This document shows positions 48,942 through 58,872 of a DNA stretch of 64,000 nt, piece by piece. The notes beneath the pieces were generated by a model, which saw only the letters and a program-made list of their open reading frames with translations, was not told the DNA's origin and made no database searches. Made by a program: the position numbers and the translations under genes. Every line of letters starts with the position of its first letter. Position 1 is the stretch's first letter. Where the stretch lies: NCBI GenBank assembly GCA_903825285.1, contig CAIJZY010000007.1:1-64000 (forward strand). Direction: 5' to 3'. The stretch is from an uncultured Opitutia bacterium. Lineage in GTDB: Bacteria; Verrucomicrobiota; Verrucomicrobiia; Opitutales; Opitutaceae.

Positions 48942-50558
48942 CTACATCCGGCAAATCAGCAGCTCGCGCTCAAACATCAGCTCCTTCGGCAGGTGTGAGT
49001 GCAGGTCGAGGAAAAGCTCCTCGTGTCCGAGCACCTCGCTGCGCCAGGCCTTGCGGTCGAATTCCTGCAGGGCCTCGAACTGGGCCTTCGGGAAGTCGAG
49101 CCCGGTCCAGTCGATGTCCTTGTGGCGCGGCACCCAGCCGATCGGAGTCTCCTTGGCCCGGCCGCCGCCACGGACCCGGTCGAAGACCCACTTCAGCACG
49201 CGCATGTTCTCGCCGTAGCCCGGCCACAGGAAGTTGCCGTCCTGGTCCTTGCGGAACCAGTTCACGTGGAAGATGCGGGGCGTCTCGCTGAGCCGCCGCT
49301 GCATGTTGATCCAGTGACGGAAGTAGTCGCCCATGTGGTAGCCGCAGAACGGCAGCATGGCCATCGGGTCGCGGCGCACCTGGCCGACCTTGCCCGCGGC
49401 CGCGGCGGTCATCTCCGAGCCCATGGTGGCGCCGACGTACACGCCGCTGCTCCAGTTGAACGCCTGGTAGACGAGCGGCATGGTCGTGGCGCGGCGGCCG
49501 CCGAAGATGAATGCGCTGATCGGGACGCCCTCGGACGACTCCCAGGCCGGGTCCATGGTCGGGCATTGCCGCGCCGGCGCGGTGAAGCGCGCATTGGGGT
49601 GCGCGGCCTTCGCCCCGGTCTGGAGCGCGGTCTCGGGCGTCCAGTCCCGCCCCTGCCAGTCGAGCGCGTGGGCCGGCGCGGAGTCGGTCATGCCCTCCCA
49701 CCACACGCCGCCGTCGTCGGTCAGCGCGCAGTTGGTGAAGATCGTGTTCTTCGCGAGCGTGCGCATGGCGTTCGGATTCGTGCGCTCGCCCGTGCCGGGG
49801 GCGACGCCGAAGAAGCCCGCCTCGGGATTGATGGCGCGCAGGCGCCCGTTGGCGTCGGGCTTGATCCACGCGATGTCGTCGCCGACCGTGGTCACCTTCC
49901 AGCCCTGCTTCCGGAACGGCGCCGGCGGGATGAGCATGGCGAAGTTCGTCTTGCCGCACGCGCTCGGGAAGGCCGCGGCGACATAGATCTTTTTCCCCTG
50001 CGGGTTCTCGACCCCGAGGATGAGCATGTGCTCGGCCATCCAGCCCTCGTCGCGCGCCATCGCGCTCGCGATGCGCAGCGCGAAGCACTTCTTGCCCAGC
50101 AGCGCGTTGCCGCCATAGCCCGAGCCGTAGCTCCAGATCTCGCGGGTCTCGGGGAAATGCACGATGTACTTCTCCTTGTTGCACGGCCAGGGGACGTCCT
50201 TCTGCCCGCGCGCCAGCGGCAGGCCGACGGAGTGCACGCACGGGACGACGCGCTTGAAGTCCTGGTCGATGAGCTTGAACACGGCGCGGCCGACTCGCGC
50301 CATGATGCGCATGTTGACCACCGCGTAGGCCGAATCGGTCAGCTGCACCCCGATCTGTGACATCGGGGAGCCCAGCGGCCCCATGCTGTAGGGCAGCACG
50401 TACATCGTCCGGCCCCGCATGCAGCCCGCGAACAATTCGCGCAGCTGCTTCTTCATCTCATACGGGTTGACCCAGTTGTTGGTCGGCCCCGCGGCGTCCT
50501 GCGACTGGCTGCAGATGAAGGTGCGGTCCTCCACGCGGGCCACGTCGCTGGCAGCCAA
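48942..50558 (-). pseudogene. pckG: PEP carboxykinase (GTP), 5'-truncated
   Basis: 538 codons of otherwise intact GTP-type PEPCK, which converts oxaloacetate plus GTP to PEP. The P-loop/active-site signature [46 protein letters not shown] and [13 protein letters not shown] are all present. Family members have about 70-85 more N-terminal residues. Here the frame opens with an unlikely TTG, preceded at once by an in-frame TGA (complement of 50559-50561), at a point matching the middle of a normal domain ([13 protein letters not shown]). Upstream DNA belongs to a different gene. Likely a broken gene or assembly junction. Confidence 0.8.
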
Positions 50559-50727
50559 TCAGCATGATGGCGGCGAAGCCCCCGATGATGTCGGCCGGCA
50601 GGCGTCCCACCAGCGACGCGGCGAAAATCAGGGCCAGCAAAATCAAATAGAGCCAGCCCGGCAGCGGGCCTACGCGGAAACGCAGTAGCCAAGGTTGCGG
50701 GGGGGCGGTGACAGGCGGAGTCGTCAT
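50559..50727 (-). pseudogene. N-terminal fragment of a 2-hydroxycarboxylate (citrate/malate) transporter
   Basis: The frame starts MTTPPVTAPPQPWLLRFRVG (an earlier Met at 50742 is possible) and continues LPGWLYLILLALIFAASL and [19 protein letters not shown]. This matches the first helices of CitS-type 2HCT carriers (LLRFK..LPLY..IPTDLVGGFA..). After IMLIG the similarity ends and the frame runs out of register into pckG. About 55 of the usual ~440 residues remain, so it cannot function. Confidence 0.7.
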
Positions 50728-50837
50728 GGGGTTTGGGATCATTACCGACCCAACCTTAACGCAACCTGAACGCTGCGGTGACGATCGCTTAGGATCCGAG
50801 GCTTCCGTCCAGTCCCTTTTGCCCCAGTCTCACCCTT

Positions 50838-50857
50838 GCGGGGTCTCGTCACCCCGC
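50838..50857. terminator. Hairpin between the TonB receptor and the transporter stub
   Basis: Perfect 7-bp stem GCGGGGT/ACCCCGC with a 6-nt loop, 34 nt after the TonB receptor stop. No T-run on either strand, so termination is only a guess. Confidence 0.35.
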
Positions 50858-50890
50858 GGTGATCCCCTGCCCGCCCCGCCGTGCCTGGAG

Positions 50891-53311
50891 TCACAGCTTG
50901 TCGTCGAACTGTATCGAATCGTCCTTCTTTTTCTTGGCGGGCTTGCCGAAGTTGTAGATCACGCCGACGTAGATGATGCGGGAACTCCGCCGGCGGGTGA
51001 TCTCGTCGTGCAGGTTCGGCGTGTCGATGACCGTCCGCTCCTCGAGCGAATTGAGCACATCCGAGATCGTGAGCACAAACGCCGTCTTCCGATCGGAGAG
51101 CTCGTGCCGCAGGCCGATGTTCGCGATGAACATCGGCCGGCGGTAGCCCTGCGGCGTGAGCCGCTTCCCAAAGTAGGAGGTGTTGAACTGGACCAGGTCA
51201 TCCTTTGTCGCGTGCCAGCTCGCGTTGAGCTTGGTGCTCCAGGTGATCGCGGACTTGGGGGTATCGAATCCCAGGTTGGAGGCATCGATCTCGCTGTAGA
51301 AGGCGTTGGCGCTGCCGTTGACCGAGATCTGGTGCCCCAAGTCGCCGTTCGCCGCGAGCTCGAGGCCACCCGAGCGGTTGGTCGCAAGATTCTCGTAGGT
51401 GGTCAGGAGCGTCACGCTGTCAATGTAGCGCGTGATCATCGTGAAGGCATGATAGGTCTGGCGGTAATAGAGCGTCGCCAGGTAGGTGGTGTCGCCCTCC
51501 TTGTGCTGGATGCCGGCCTCGAGGGAATTCGTGTCCTCGGGCAGCAGGCGGGGATTGCCCTCGCGCAGATTGTAGGGGTCCTGGTACTGCGGAAACGGGT
51601 TCAAGTCCTCGCTGTCGGGCCGGTGGATGCGATGGCTGAAGTTCAGTTGAAGCTGGTCCGCCTCGGTCAGGTTGTAGCTGAGGTGCAGGCTCGGGTAGAG
51701 CCGGAGATAATCGGTCTTGTCCACCTGCTGCACGGTCGCCTGGTTGGTCACGATCGCGGTATTCTCCAGCCGAAGACCGGCGAGCACGCCGAACGAGCCG
51801 AACGAGCGGCGATAGGTGCCGTAGATGGCGTGGAGGTGGTCCCGGTAAATGAAGCGATTGGTCCGGGTCGGATCATTCGTCGCGGCGGCGGTCACCGGGT
51901 CAACGTAACCGCCGCGGTAATCCATGTCCGTCTTGCCCAGCTCCAGCGCATAGCCCGCGTCCAGCTTGGCCCCGCCGTCCATCGGCTGCGTGTAATCGGC
52001 GCTGAGGGTGGCGGTGGTGTCGGTGGGATTGATGCTCGTGTAGTCCTGCGTGGAGGGTGCGGCCGGCAGGCGGTACACGTTCACATAGTGGTTGGCCTCG
52101 AGTTCCTGGTGCCGCTCGTGCTTCACCTCCACGTCCAGCTCCTGCCCCTCGCGGTCGAACGTGTGCTGGACCGTGGCGCCGAGGGAGAGCGTCTTCTGCC
52201 ACTCGTCATCGGCCCGGTCGCGGTCGTAATCCCCCACCGCCAGCCCGGCGGTGCGCGAGAGGTTGCCCGTCGTCGAGGTGCGGAAAAAAGTCCGATAGTT
52301 GTAGTCCGCCGTGGCCCCGACCTTGGTGGCGTCGCTGAGCTGATACTCCGAACCCAGCTGCGCAAGCCGGGTCAGCGGGCGCATGTTCTCCACCAAGGTC
52401 TGCTCGGTGCCGACGACCGCGTTGGCGGTGCTGTCGAAGTGGCTGCGATTCTCGTGGGTGTAGCGGAGCCGGGCATCCTGGCGCACGTTGAGTCCGCCAA
52501 ACAGGTGCAGTCGGCCCAGCTGGCGGTGGAGGTTGACGGCGAGATTGGACCGACCGTCGTTGCCCACGTTGGCCCGGATGCTCCCCGCCTGGCCGGAGTC
52601 GGGCTGGCGCTTGAGGGTGATGTTGATGATGCCCGCGGTCCCGTCCGGCTTGTACTTCGCCGAGGGATTGGTGATGACCTCGATCTTCTCGATGGCGTCG
52701 GCCGGCATCATGTCCAGCGAGGTCGCCCGGTTGGCCGCGTTCATGAGCGCCGAGGGTTTCCCGTTGATGAGGATCAGGACGCTGTCGTTGCCGCGCAGGC
52801 TGACATTGCCCTCGATGTCGACGTCCACGGACGGGATGTGCTGCAGGAGATCGCTGGCCACTCCGGTCGCGCTCTGGAGGTCCTTGCCCACGACGTAGAC
52901 TTTGCGGTCGATCGTGTTCGCCATCATTTCCCGCTGGGCGGTCACTTCGAACTTGGCCATGCGGACCGGCCCGACGGCCAGCGCCAGCCGGCCGAGGTCG
53001 CACCGGCGATGCGCAGCATCCACCGTGAAGGCTGGCGTCAGTTGAGGCTCGGCGCCAACCGTCGCGTACATCGCCTGGTAGCGCCCGAACGGCACGTGCT
53101 CCACGACAAAATGCCCCTTGGCATCCGTCACCGCCGCGCGCACGGCCGTGCTGCCCGCCACCGGCCTGAGCTTGACCGCCACCAGTTCCACCGGCTGGCC
53201 ACTGCCCGGGTCGAAGACGCGGCCCGTGACGCGGCCTTCCGTCGCGTCGTCGTCCGCGCGCAGCGCCGGGCCCAGAATCGTCAAACCGAGGAGCAGCCAA
53301 AGGATTTTCAC
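50891..53311 (-). CDS. TonB-dependent receptor with carboxypeptidase-like N-domain
   Basis: About 806 residues. The start is taken as the GTG at 53309-53311, giving a signal peptide (VKILWLLLGLTILGPALRA); the longer frame (from 53395) lacks this. A CarboxypepD_reg-like domain (GRVTGRVFDPGSGQPVELVA) is followed by a plug (SLRGNDSVLILINGKPSALM, KYKPDGTAGIINITLKR) and an OMP_b-brl_3-type barrel. The C-terminus is KKKKDDSIQFDDKL rather than an aromatic. The ligand is unknown; such receptors often import siderophores or glycans. Confidence 0.85.
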   Translation of the reverse strand: MKILWLLLGLTILGPALRADDDATEGRVTGRVFDPGSGQPVELVAVKLRPVAGSTAVRAAVTDAKGHFVVEHVPFGRYQAMYATVGAEPQLTPAFTVDAAHRRCDLGRLALAVGPVRMAKFEVTAQREMMANTIDRKVYVVGKDLQSATGVASDLLQHIPSVDVDIEGNVSLRGNDSVLILINGKPSALMNAANRATSLDMMPADAIEKIEVITNPSAKYKPDGTAGIINITLKRQPDSGQAGSIRANVGNDGRSNLAVNLHRQLGRLHLFGGLNVRQDARLRYTHENRSHFDSTANAVVGTEQTLVENMRPLTRLAQLGSEYQLSDATKVGATADYNYRTFFRTSTTGNLSRTAGLAVGDYDRDRADDEWQKTLSLGATVQHTFDREGQELDVEVKHERHQELEANHYVNVYRLPAAPSTQDYTSINPTDTTATLSADYTQPMDGGAKLDAGYALELGKTDMDYRGGYVDPVTAAATNDPTRTNRFIYRDHLHAIYGTYRRSFGSFGVLAGLRLENTAIVTNQATVQQVDKTDYLRLYPSLHLSYNLTEADQLQLNFSHRIHRPDSEDLNPFPQYQDPYNLREGNPRLLPEDTNSLEAGIQHKEGDTTYLATLYYRQTYHAFTMITRYIDSVTLLTTYENLATNRSGGLELAANGDLGHQISVNGSANAFYSEIDASNLGFDTPKSAITWSTKLNASWHATKDDLVQFNTSYFGKRLTPQGYRRPMFIANIGLRHELSDRKTAFVLTISDVLNSLEERTVIDTPNLHDEITRRRSSRIIYVGVIYNFGKPAKKKKDDSIQFDDKL

Positions 53312-53528
53312 GCGAATATCAGTCAACCAGGGAGTCAGAAAGGTAGCCGGCCAACCTGAAAGCCGCCTGAAATTTCCCAAGCAAATAACCTCCAAGCCAC
53401 GGCAGATTCACTTCGTCGTGACGCGGCCGGCGCGGCCGCGCAATGCAGGTCGCACGCTTGCTCCCTGCCGCACCGGGTTCGGCAATCCTGCCACGCCAGT
53501 GGTATGCCTCGCGCCCCACGCGCCACGT

Positions 53529-53882
53529 TCAGAGAAACTGATCCATCCGCCGGAGCCGTCCCGCCATGATGGTCATCAGCTGGAGCGCGAAGAACGGGTT
53601 CTGCTGGACGAGAAACAGGAACCGGCGCCGGTCGATGCGCACGAGCTTCGCCTCCGCCGTGACCCGCGCGGTCGCGTTGCGCGGGAGCTCCTCAATGAGG
53701 GCCATTTCGCCGAACACGCCGCCGGCGACGACGGTCTCCACGACCCGGTCGCGGATGACGATCTCCACGGCGCCACCGATGAGCGCATACATGCAGTCGG
53801 CCGCATCGCCCTCGCGAAAGACCATCCCGCCGGCCGGCATCGTGGTGTAGTCCTGATCCTTGTCGAAGAGGTTGATTTTCAT
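53529..53882 (-). CDS. Cyclic-nucleotide-binding domain protein without DNA-binding domain
   Basis: 117 residues containing only a cNMP-binding barrel: FREGDAADCMYALIGGAVEI, VAGGVFGEMALIEELPRNAT (phosphate-binding cassette, with the Arg present) and a C-terminal helix ALQLMTIMAGRLRRMD. No helix-turn-helix follows, so it cannot act as a CRP-type regulator by itself. It diverges from the hybrid kinase gene, sharing a 199-bp spacer, and may feed that pathway. Confidence 0.85.
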   Translation of the reverse strand: MKINLFDKDQDYTTMPAGGMVFREGDAADCMYALIGGAVEIVIRDRVVETVVAGGVFGEMALIEELPRNATARVTAEAKLVRIDRRRFLFLVQQNPFFALQLMTIMAGRLRRMDQFL

Positions 53883-53958
53883 CGGTCGTTTATGGCGCAA
53901 CCACGAAAGACGCGCCGCGCGCATCGTGACAATCAGAACCGACGGTCGTAACCATGAC

Positions 53959-53966
53959 GTAACATT
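53959..53966. promoter_or_regulatory. GTAACATT motif in the CNB/kinase divergent spacer
   Basis: GTAACATT, also found near the starts of the chemoreceptor gene (58129-58136) and of the Lys-rich gene (59946-59953, in the palindrome TAATGTAACATTA). The same spacer has two hairpins, GTGAAG..CTTCAC and GGGAGG-CTGG-CCTCCC. Confidence 0.3.
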
Positions 53967-54081
53967 GCCGGCGCCGCGAGCGGCGGGGGCGCGCGCCCGC
54001 CGTGAAGTTGCCGATTCTTCACGTGGGAGGCTGGCCTCCCGCTCAAGTGTCCGCAGACGATACCGAACGTCAGCCAAGCCT

Positions 54082-56139
54082 ATGACTACTCTTGTGCCGG
54101 TGCCCTCCCCCCGCCCGCTCCCGGCAGCGCCGCAGCAGGAATTCCTGCGATCGGTTCCCGCCCCGCTGAACGCGGAGACGATCGAGCTCGAGTCGCTCGT
54201 GCACCACGCCTGGTCGGTGGAGGCCGACACGCCCTTGGAACTCGCCCACCGCGAGTTCGGGCGGCGCGACGTGGATTTCATGGCCGTGGTGCGGGAGGGC
54301 CGGGTCGTAGGGCTGTGCGCCCGCAGCCAGCTGGGCTTCATCATGGGTTCCCGGTTCGGGTTTGCCCTATACAGCCAGCAGCCGGTGGAGGCCGCCCAGA
54401 CACCGATGCCGATCATCATCCCACGGGAGGTCCCGCTGCGGCAGGTCATGGACCAGGCCCTCTCGCGCCAAGGCGAGCATTTCTGCCATGATGTCATCCT
54501 GATCGACGCGGAGCATCGCCTGCTGGGCCTGATCCGCATCGAGACGCTTGCCCAGTTGCAGAGCCGACTGGTCCGGGAGCAGGTGGAGGCGCTCACGCAG
54601 CAGCACGAGGCGCAGCGCCGACAAAATCTCGAGCTCTTCCAGGTCAACCATGCGCTGCGCCAGTCGCAGGGGCTCTACCTGGGCCTGTTCGACAGCCACA
54701 CCCTCGGCATCGCGCTGCTGGACTCGCACGGTGGCATCCACGAGCACAATCACCGCCTGGATGACCTCCTCGGCCAGCGGATTCAGCCGAGCGACCGCCG
54801 GTCCATTGTCCCGCTGGTGGCGGAACGCGATCGCGCGCGTTTTCTGGCGCTGCTTGAGTCGCAGGCGACGGGTTCCATGCCTCCGACCACGCGCGAATAC
54901 CTGTTCAACCTCCCCGCGATTGGAGCGCGGCAGATCCGCTGCTCCATGGGCTGGATCCGGGAGACGGGCCAGATCTGCGCCTGCCTTGATGACGTCACGG
55001 AGCAGCGCGCGCTGGAGGGCAACATGCGCCAGCAGGAAAAGCAGGCCCTGCTCGACACCCTCGTGGGTGGCATTGCGCATGAGCTGAACAACAAGCTCAC
55101 GCCGGTGCGGGGCTTTGCCGAGTTGCTCACCACCGAGGTTGGTCCGCACGCCCGGGGCTACCTGGAGACCATCACCCAGTCGGTGAGCGAGGCCGCGGAG
55201 ATCATCAGCCAGCTCCTGCAGCTGGCCAAGCCCGCCGTGCCCGCGCTGCATGCCGTGGATGCCGCCGACGTGGTGCGGCAGACCCTCCGGATGCTGCGGT
55301 TCCAGCTGCGCGAGACGAAATGCCAGCTGCATCTCACGCTTCCGGCCGGGCCGCTCTGGGTCTTCGCCGACACTGGGCAGCTCAAGCAGGTCGTGCTCAA
55401 TCTGGTCCTGAACGCGCTGCAGGCCATGGACGGCCGGACCGGCAACCTGCTTTCGATCGAGGTCCGCGGCCCGGACGATGAAATCTGCCTGGTGGTGGAG
55501 GACAACGGCCCGGGCATCGCTCCCGAAATCATCGGGCGCATCTTCGACCCTTTCTTTACGACGAAAAGCGCCGCCCGCGGCACCGGGCTCGGGCTCAGCA
55601 TCTGCTCCGGCATCATCCGGCAGTTCGCCGGGCAGATCCGCGTGGAGAGCCAGCCGGGGGCCGGGGCGCGCTTCACCGTCACCCTGCCGCAGGCGCCGGC
55701 CGACGCGGCCCTCGACGCACCCGGCGAGTTGGAGGCGTCGGCGCCCATCCGGCTGTCCGCCCGCTCCATGCGGGCGCTGGTCATCGACGACGAGCACGTC
55801 ATCCGCTGCTTGGTGCAGGAGGCGTTGCGCATGCGGTTCGGCTGCCATGTGGACCTGGCCGCCAATGGGGCCGAGGGGCTGGCGGCGCTCGGTCGCCATC
55901 GCTATCAGCTGGTCATCTCGGACATTCGCATGCCGGAGATGAACGGCGTGGAACTCTATGCGCGCATGCTGGAGGACTTTCCCGAGCAATGCCGCCGGGT
56001 GACCTTCATCACGGGCCATGCCGGCGATGCCGGCCTGGAGGGACAAATTGCGACCTGGGGCGTGCCAGTGATCGCCAAACCCTTTTCCGTGACGCGGCTG
56101 GCCGAGGTCTGCGCCCCGATTCTGGCCCTGGCCGGTTGA
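54082..56139 (+). CDS. Hybrid sensor histidine kinase with CBS pair, PAS and receiver
   Basis: About 685 residues, cytoplasmic. Order: a CBS-like pair (about 25-165: HHAWSVEADTPLELAHREFG, ILIDAEHRLLGLIRIETL), a coiled coil, a PAS domain (LGIALLDSHGGIHEHNHRL), an H-box (GIAHELNNKLTPVRGFAELL), an ATPase (VVEDNGPGIAPEIIGRIFDP, GTGLGLSICSGIIRQF) and a C-terminal receiver (VISDIRMPEMNGVELYARML, Lys in PVIAKPFSV). The CBS pair suggests sensing of an adenine nucleotide. No output regulator is adjacent. The start MTTLVPVPSPRPLPAAP follows from the first conserved residues. Confidence 0.88.
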   Translation: MTTLVPVPSPRPLPAAPQQEFLRSVPAPLNAETIELESLVHHAWSVEADTPLELAHREFGRRDVDFMAVVREGRVVGLCARSQLGFIMGSRFGFALYSQQPVEAAQTPMPIIIPREVPLRQVMDQALSRQGEHFCHDVILIDAEHRLLGLIRIETLAQLQSRLVREQVEALTQQHEAQRRQNLELFQVNHALRQSQGLYLGLFDSHTLGIALLDSHGGIHEHNHRLDDLLGQRIQPSDRRSIVPLVAERDRARFLALLESQATGSMPPTTREYLFNLPAIGARQIRCSMGWIRETGQICACLDDVTEQRALEGNMRQQEKQALLDTLVGGIAHELNNKLTPVRGFAELLTTEVGPHARGYLETITQSVSEAAEIISQLLQLAKPAVPALHAVDAADVVRQTLRMLRFQLRETKCQLHLTLPAGPLWVFADTGQLKQVVLNLVLNALQAMDGRTGNLLSIEVRGPDDEICLVVEDNGPGIAPEIIGRIFDPFFTTKSAARGTGLGLSICSGIIRQFAGQIRVESQPGAGARFTVTLPQAPADAALDAPGELEASAPIRLSARSMRALVIDDEHVIRCLVQEALRMRFGCHVDLAANGAEGLAALGRHRYQLVISDIRMPEMNGVELYARMLEDFPEQCRRVTFITGHAGDAGLEGQIATWGVPVIAKPFSVTRLAEVCAPILALAG

Positions 56140-56186
56140 AGCCAGGCCAAGCCGGAGTCCGACGGCAACCACGCGCTACGGATCAC

Positions 56187-58067
56187 TCAGCCGGTCGCTG
56201 GCGAGAGGGATTCCGTCCTCGCCGCCACAAGCTCCGCGCCCGGCTCGAAATCCGGCGCCGCGGCCGGCTGAGGGGGCCTGGCCCCGATGCTCAGGAACCG
56301 GGCAAGTTCGGTCGCATCCACCTCAAGCCGTGTTGCCTGCTCATGAAGCGCGGCCGCGATGGAGGCGCCGCGGGCCGCCTGCTCGGCGGCCCCGCCAGTG
56401 GCCGAACCGAGCTCGCGCAAGGTGGCGGCGACCGCCGCCATGTCCTGAGTCTGGCGCTGGGAGGCCTCGGTGGTCTCGTCCACATGCGTCCGGAGACGCT
56501 CGAGTTCACGGGTGATCGTCTGGAACTCTCGCCCCACCCGATCCACCGTCTCGACGCCGCGGCCTGTCGCTTTCTGGGCCGTGGCCACGATCTCCGCGGT
56601 TTCCCGGGCCGAGTCCGCGCTGCGACGCGCCAGCTGGCGCACTTCCTCCGCCACCACGGCAAATCCCCGCCCCTCCTCGCCCGCGCGGGCCGCCTCGACC
56701 GCCGCGTTCAGGGCCAGCAGGTTGGTCTGGAAGGCAATTTCATCGATGGCCGTCACGGCCAACCGAATCCGCTCGCTGCACTGGCTGATGTCCCGCATGG
56801 CCCGGCTCATGCCCTCCATGCTTTGGCCGCCATGGTTGGCACAGGAGCTGGTATGCTCGGCCAGCTTCGCCGCTTCCCGCAGGTGCGTCAGATTGGTATC
56901 GGTTGCCTGCGAAACGTCCGCCGCGTTGGAATTGAGTTGGGCCAGCGCCGAGGCCTGCTCCTCCGCCGCCGCCGCGAGCGCCGACGCATCGCTGTCCGCG
57001 CTGCGGGTCTGCTCGGCGGTCGTGACCGCCGCGGCGCTCACGCGATGGGCAATGGGCGCCAGATGCCGGACAATGCCCCGCGCCAGCCGTCGCCCGGCCA
57101 GCACCCCCAGCAGGGGCAGCCCCACCGCCGCGATCGCCAGCGCCACCACCGTGGCGTGCAGGCGCGCGCTGGAGTTGGCCGCCGTGGCCACCGTCTGCGT
57201 CATCACCCGCGGCCCGATCGGATCCAGCTCGCTGAGCATGTGATCCCCCGCCACGAGCATCCGCACCTGCGCCTCATCCCGGCCCGCGATTCCCGTCCGC
57301 AGGTTGGCGAGTTCGTCGCGCAGGTCCTTGGTCTTGGACTGCACCTCGTCGATGAAATCGTGCAGGTCCGACGGCGCCGTGGCCGTGACCAGCTCGCCCA
57401 GCGACTTCACCAGCGCCGCCTGGCAAGCCACGGCCTTGTCCAGGTAGATGGCGTCCGATGACACGGAGGCGGACAGGACGAGATTCTGGATCTCGCCGAT
57501 GCCGCCCAACGCGACCTCCATGCGCTGGCGGTGGTCGGATGTGCGCACGCCCGGGATGGCCGTGCCGTCGTCGGTTGCCAGCTGCGTGAGCAATGTGTTC
57601 AGGAGTGAACTCTGGGCGGCCAGGCCCCGCAGCGAGCGGTCGACCATTTGAAAATGTGCGGCAGTGTCTTCAAAGGCGGTGCGCCACGCGGCGAGCAGCG
57701 GCAGCGTGCGCGCCACGAGCCTCCGGGTATTCTCGCCATCGGACCGCCGGGCCATCGCCGCCTCCACCCCGTGGAACTGCTGCTCGGTGACCCTGAACGC
57801 ATCCAGCGCGACCTTCCGCTCGGCGGGACCATGCGTGCGCAGGTAGCTCGAGACGGCGAGCGCCACCCGGTTGGCCCCGCGCATCAGGTCGGCGGCCGGC
57901 GCGGCCTCCGATGACACTTCGCTGGCGAGGCCCGTGACCCCTCGCTCGACCCGAGCCAGCACCACGACCGCGGCCACGCACAGCGCCAGGCAAAACAAGC
58001 CGCCAATCACGAACGCGAATTGGAGCCGACCGTAAAGGGTACCCTGGCCTGAAGAGCGCACACTCAT
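56187..58067 (-). CDS. Methyl-accepting chemotaxis protein
   Basis: About 626 residues. TM1 at residues 15-38 ([20 protein letters not shown]), a periplasmic helical domain (about 40-290), TM2 ([19 protein letters not shown]) and a cytoplasmic signalling helix pair. The invariant tip is [20 protein letters not shown] followed by [20 protein letters not shown]. No CheR-binding pentapeptide is present at the C-terminus (ESLSPATG). The start is set at [16 protein letters not shown]; an upstream ATG and a GTG are also possible. The ligand is unknown. Confidence 0.9.
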   Translation of the reverse strand: MSVRSSGQGTLYGRLQFAFVIGGLFCLALCVAAVVVLARVERGVTGLASEVSSEAAPAADLMRGANRVALAVSSYLRTHGPAERKVALDAFRVTEQQFHGVEAAMARRSDGENTRRLVARTLPLLAAWRTAFEDTAAHFQMVDRSLRGLAAQSSLLNTLLTQLATDDGTAIPGVRTSDHRQRMEVALGGIGEIQNLVLSASVSSDAIYLDKAVACQAALVKSLGELVTATAPSDLHDFIDEVQSKTKDLRDELANLRTGIAGRDEAQVRMLVAGDHMLSELDPIGPRVMTQTVATAANSSARLHATVVALAIAAVGLPLLGVLAGRRLARGIVRHLAPIAHRVSAAAVTTAEQTRSADSDASALAAAAEEQASALAQLNSNAADVSQATDTNLTHLREAAKLAEHTSSCANHGGQSMEGMSRAMRDISQCSERIRLAVTAIDEIAFQTNLLALNAAVEAARAGEEGRGFAVVAEEVRQLARRSADSARETAEIVATAQKATGRGVETVDRVGREFQTITRELERLRTHVDETTEASQRQTQDMAAVAATLRELGSATGGAAEQAARGASIAAALHEQATRLEVDATELARFLSIGARPPQPAAAPDFEPGAELVAARTESLSPATG

Positions 58068-58109
58068 TGTATAATGGTGCATGCCGTATCGGCCACGTGA
58101 CACAGGACC

Positions 58110-58125
58110 TTAGGCCACAGCCTAA
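58110..58125. promoter_or_regulatory. Perfect palindrome TTAGGC-CACA-GCCTAA upstream of the chemoreceptor
   Basis: 6-bp arms separated by 4 nt, 43 bp upstream of the chosen start. Directly adjacent to GTAACATT (58129-58136). It looks like an operator; no regulator is identified. Confidence 0.3.
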
Positions 58126-58220
58126 ATCGTAACATTCCGGGCCGCATTTGTAACAATCGCAGGGCCACCGCTGCCTCCCCGGACGGCGCCGGCTCGTGCC
58201 CGCATCGAGCGGGTCTCAGA

Positions 58221-58242
58221 CATTGCCGCCCTGGCGGCAATG
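58221..58242. terminator. 10-bp stem hairpin downstream of the small ORF
   Basis: CATTGCCGCC-CT-GGCGGCAATG, a perfect 10-bp stem with a 2-nt loop, 6 bp after the stop of the 89-residue ORF. No T-run; factor-dependent termination or mRNA 3'-end protection is possible. Confidence 0.45.
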
Positions 58243-58248
58243 CGCGTG

Positions 58249-58518
58249 CTAAACGGGCAGTGTGCCCAGCGCTTTCTGCCTCAACTCTAATGCTTCGCGC
58301 GCGCTCCGCGACAGGTCGGCCAGCATCGCCTCCCGCCTGGGTCCCGGCGGCATCTGGTCCGCCAGCTGAGCCAGGATTTTACAGCGAACAAACGCACCGT
58401 AGTGCTGATACTTGTCTTGCCGATAGGCCGCCGCAGGCAGCCTCGCCTGATGACGCTCAAAATCGCGCAGCATGCGGGCAACTAAGGTTCGACGTGCTGG
58501 ACGAGCAATCCGTTTCAT
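58249..58518 (-). CDS. Small hypothetical protein
   Basis: 89 codons, MKRIARPARRTLVARMLRDF.., mainly helical and basic. Has a plausible start and a hairpin after its stop. No family recognised. Arg/Leu-rich composition means it could be an accidental frame. Confidence 0.4.
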   Translation of the reverse strand: MKRIARPARRTLVARMLRDFERHQARLPAAAYRQDKYQHYGAFVRCKILAQLADQMPPGPRREAMLADLSRSAREALELRQKALGTLPV

Positions 58519-58592
58519 AATTTGTCCGATGAAAGTACTCGTCCAGCTTGGGCCTATAACTTTCGGTTAAGCTTCGCGTCCCCGCGGTGCAT

Positions 58593-58769
58593 CTAAACCA
58601 GAGGCGCTGGCCTGCGGATGGCCAGTCTGCGGGCTATCCGCAGGGCCAGCAGATCAATCTCACGGTGACCCTTACCTAATCCGCGCGAGAGTGCCTCGAT
58701 CAGGAGGCGGTCGCCAGGGGTGAGAATCGAAGTGCTACACGGGATCTTACGACGGCTGGTCAATGACAT
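58593..58769 (-). CDS. Small hypothetical protein
   Basis: 58 codons from MSLTSRRKIPCSTSILTPGD; the frame can extend to 58841. The C-terminal half (LLIEALSRGLGKGHREIDLL, then ALRIARRLAIRR) could form an amphipathic helix pair. Not recognised, and could be spurious. Confidence 0.3.
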   Translation of the reverse strand: MSLTSRRKIPCSTSILTPGDRLLIEALSRGLGKGHREIDLLALRIARRLAIRRPAPLV

Positions 58770-58872
58770 GCACTGGCATTGTGCCAGACCGGCGCGACAA
58801 CCGGATGGCGGTAAGGCGCCAATCAGGTAAATCCGGCGCACGGAGGTCCGATCAGGCGCCGGGGGTTGCGGT

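Noticed and set aside
58260-58520. 86-codon plus-strand frame opposite the 89-codon small ORF
   Set aside because: Starts and ends within the opposite frame, has poor composition and no start context.
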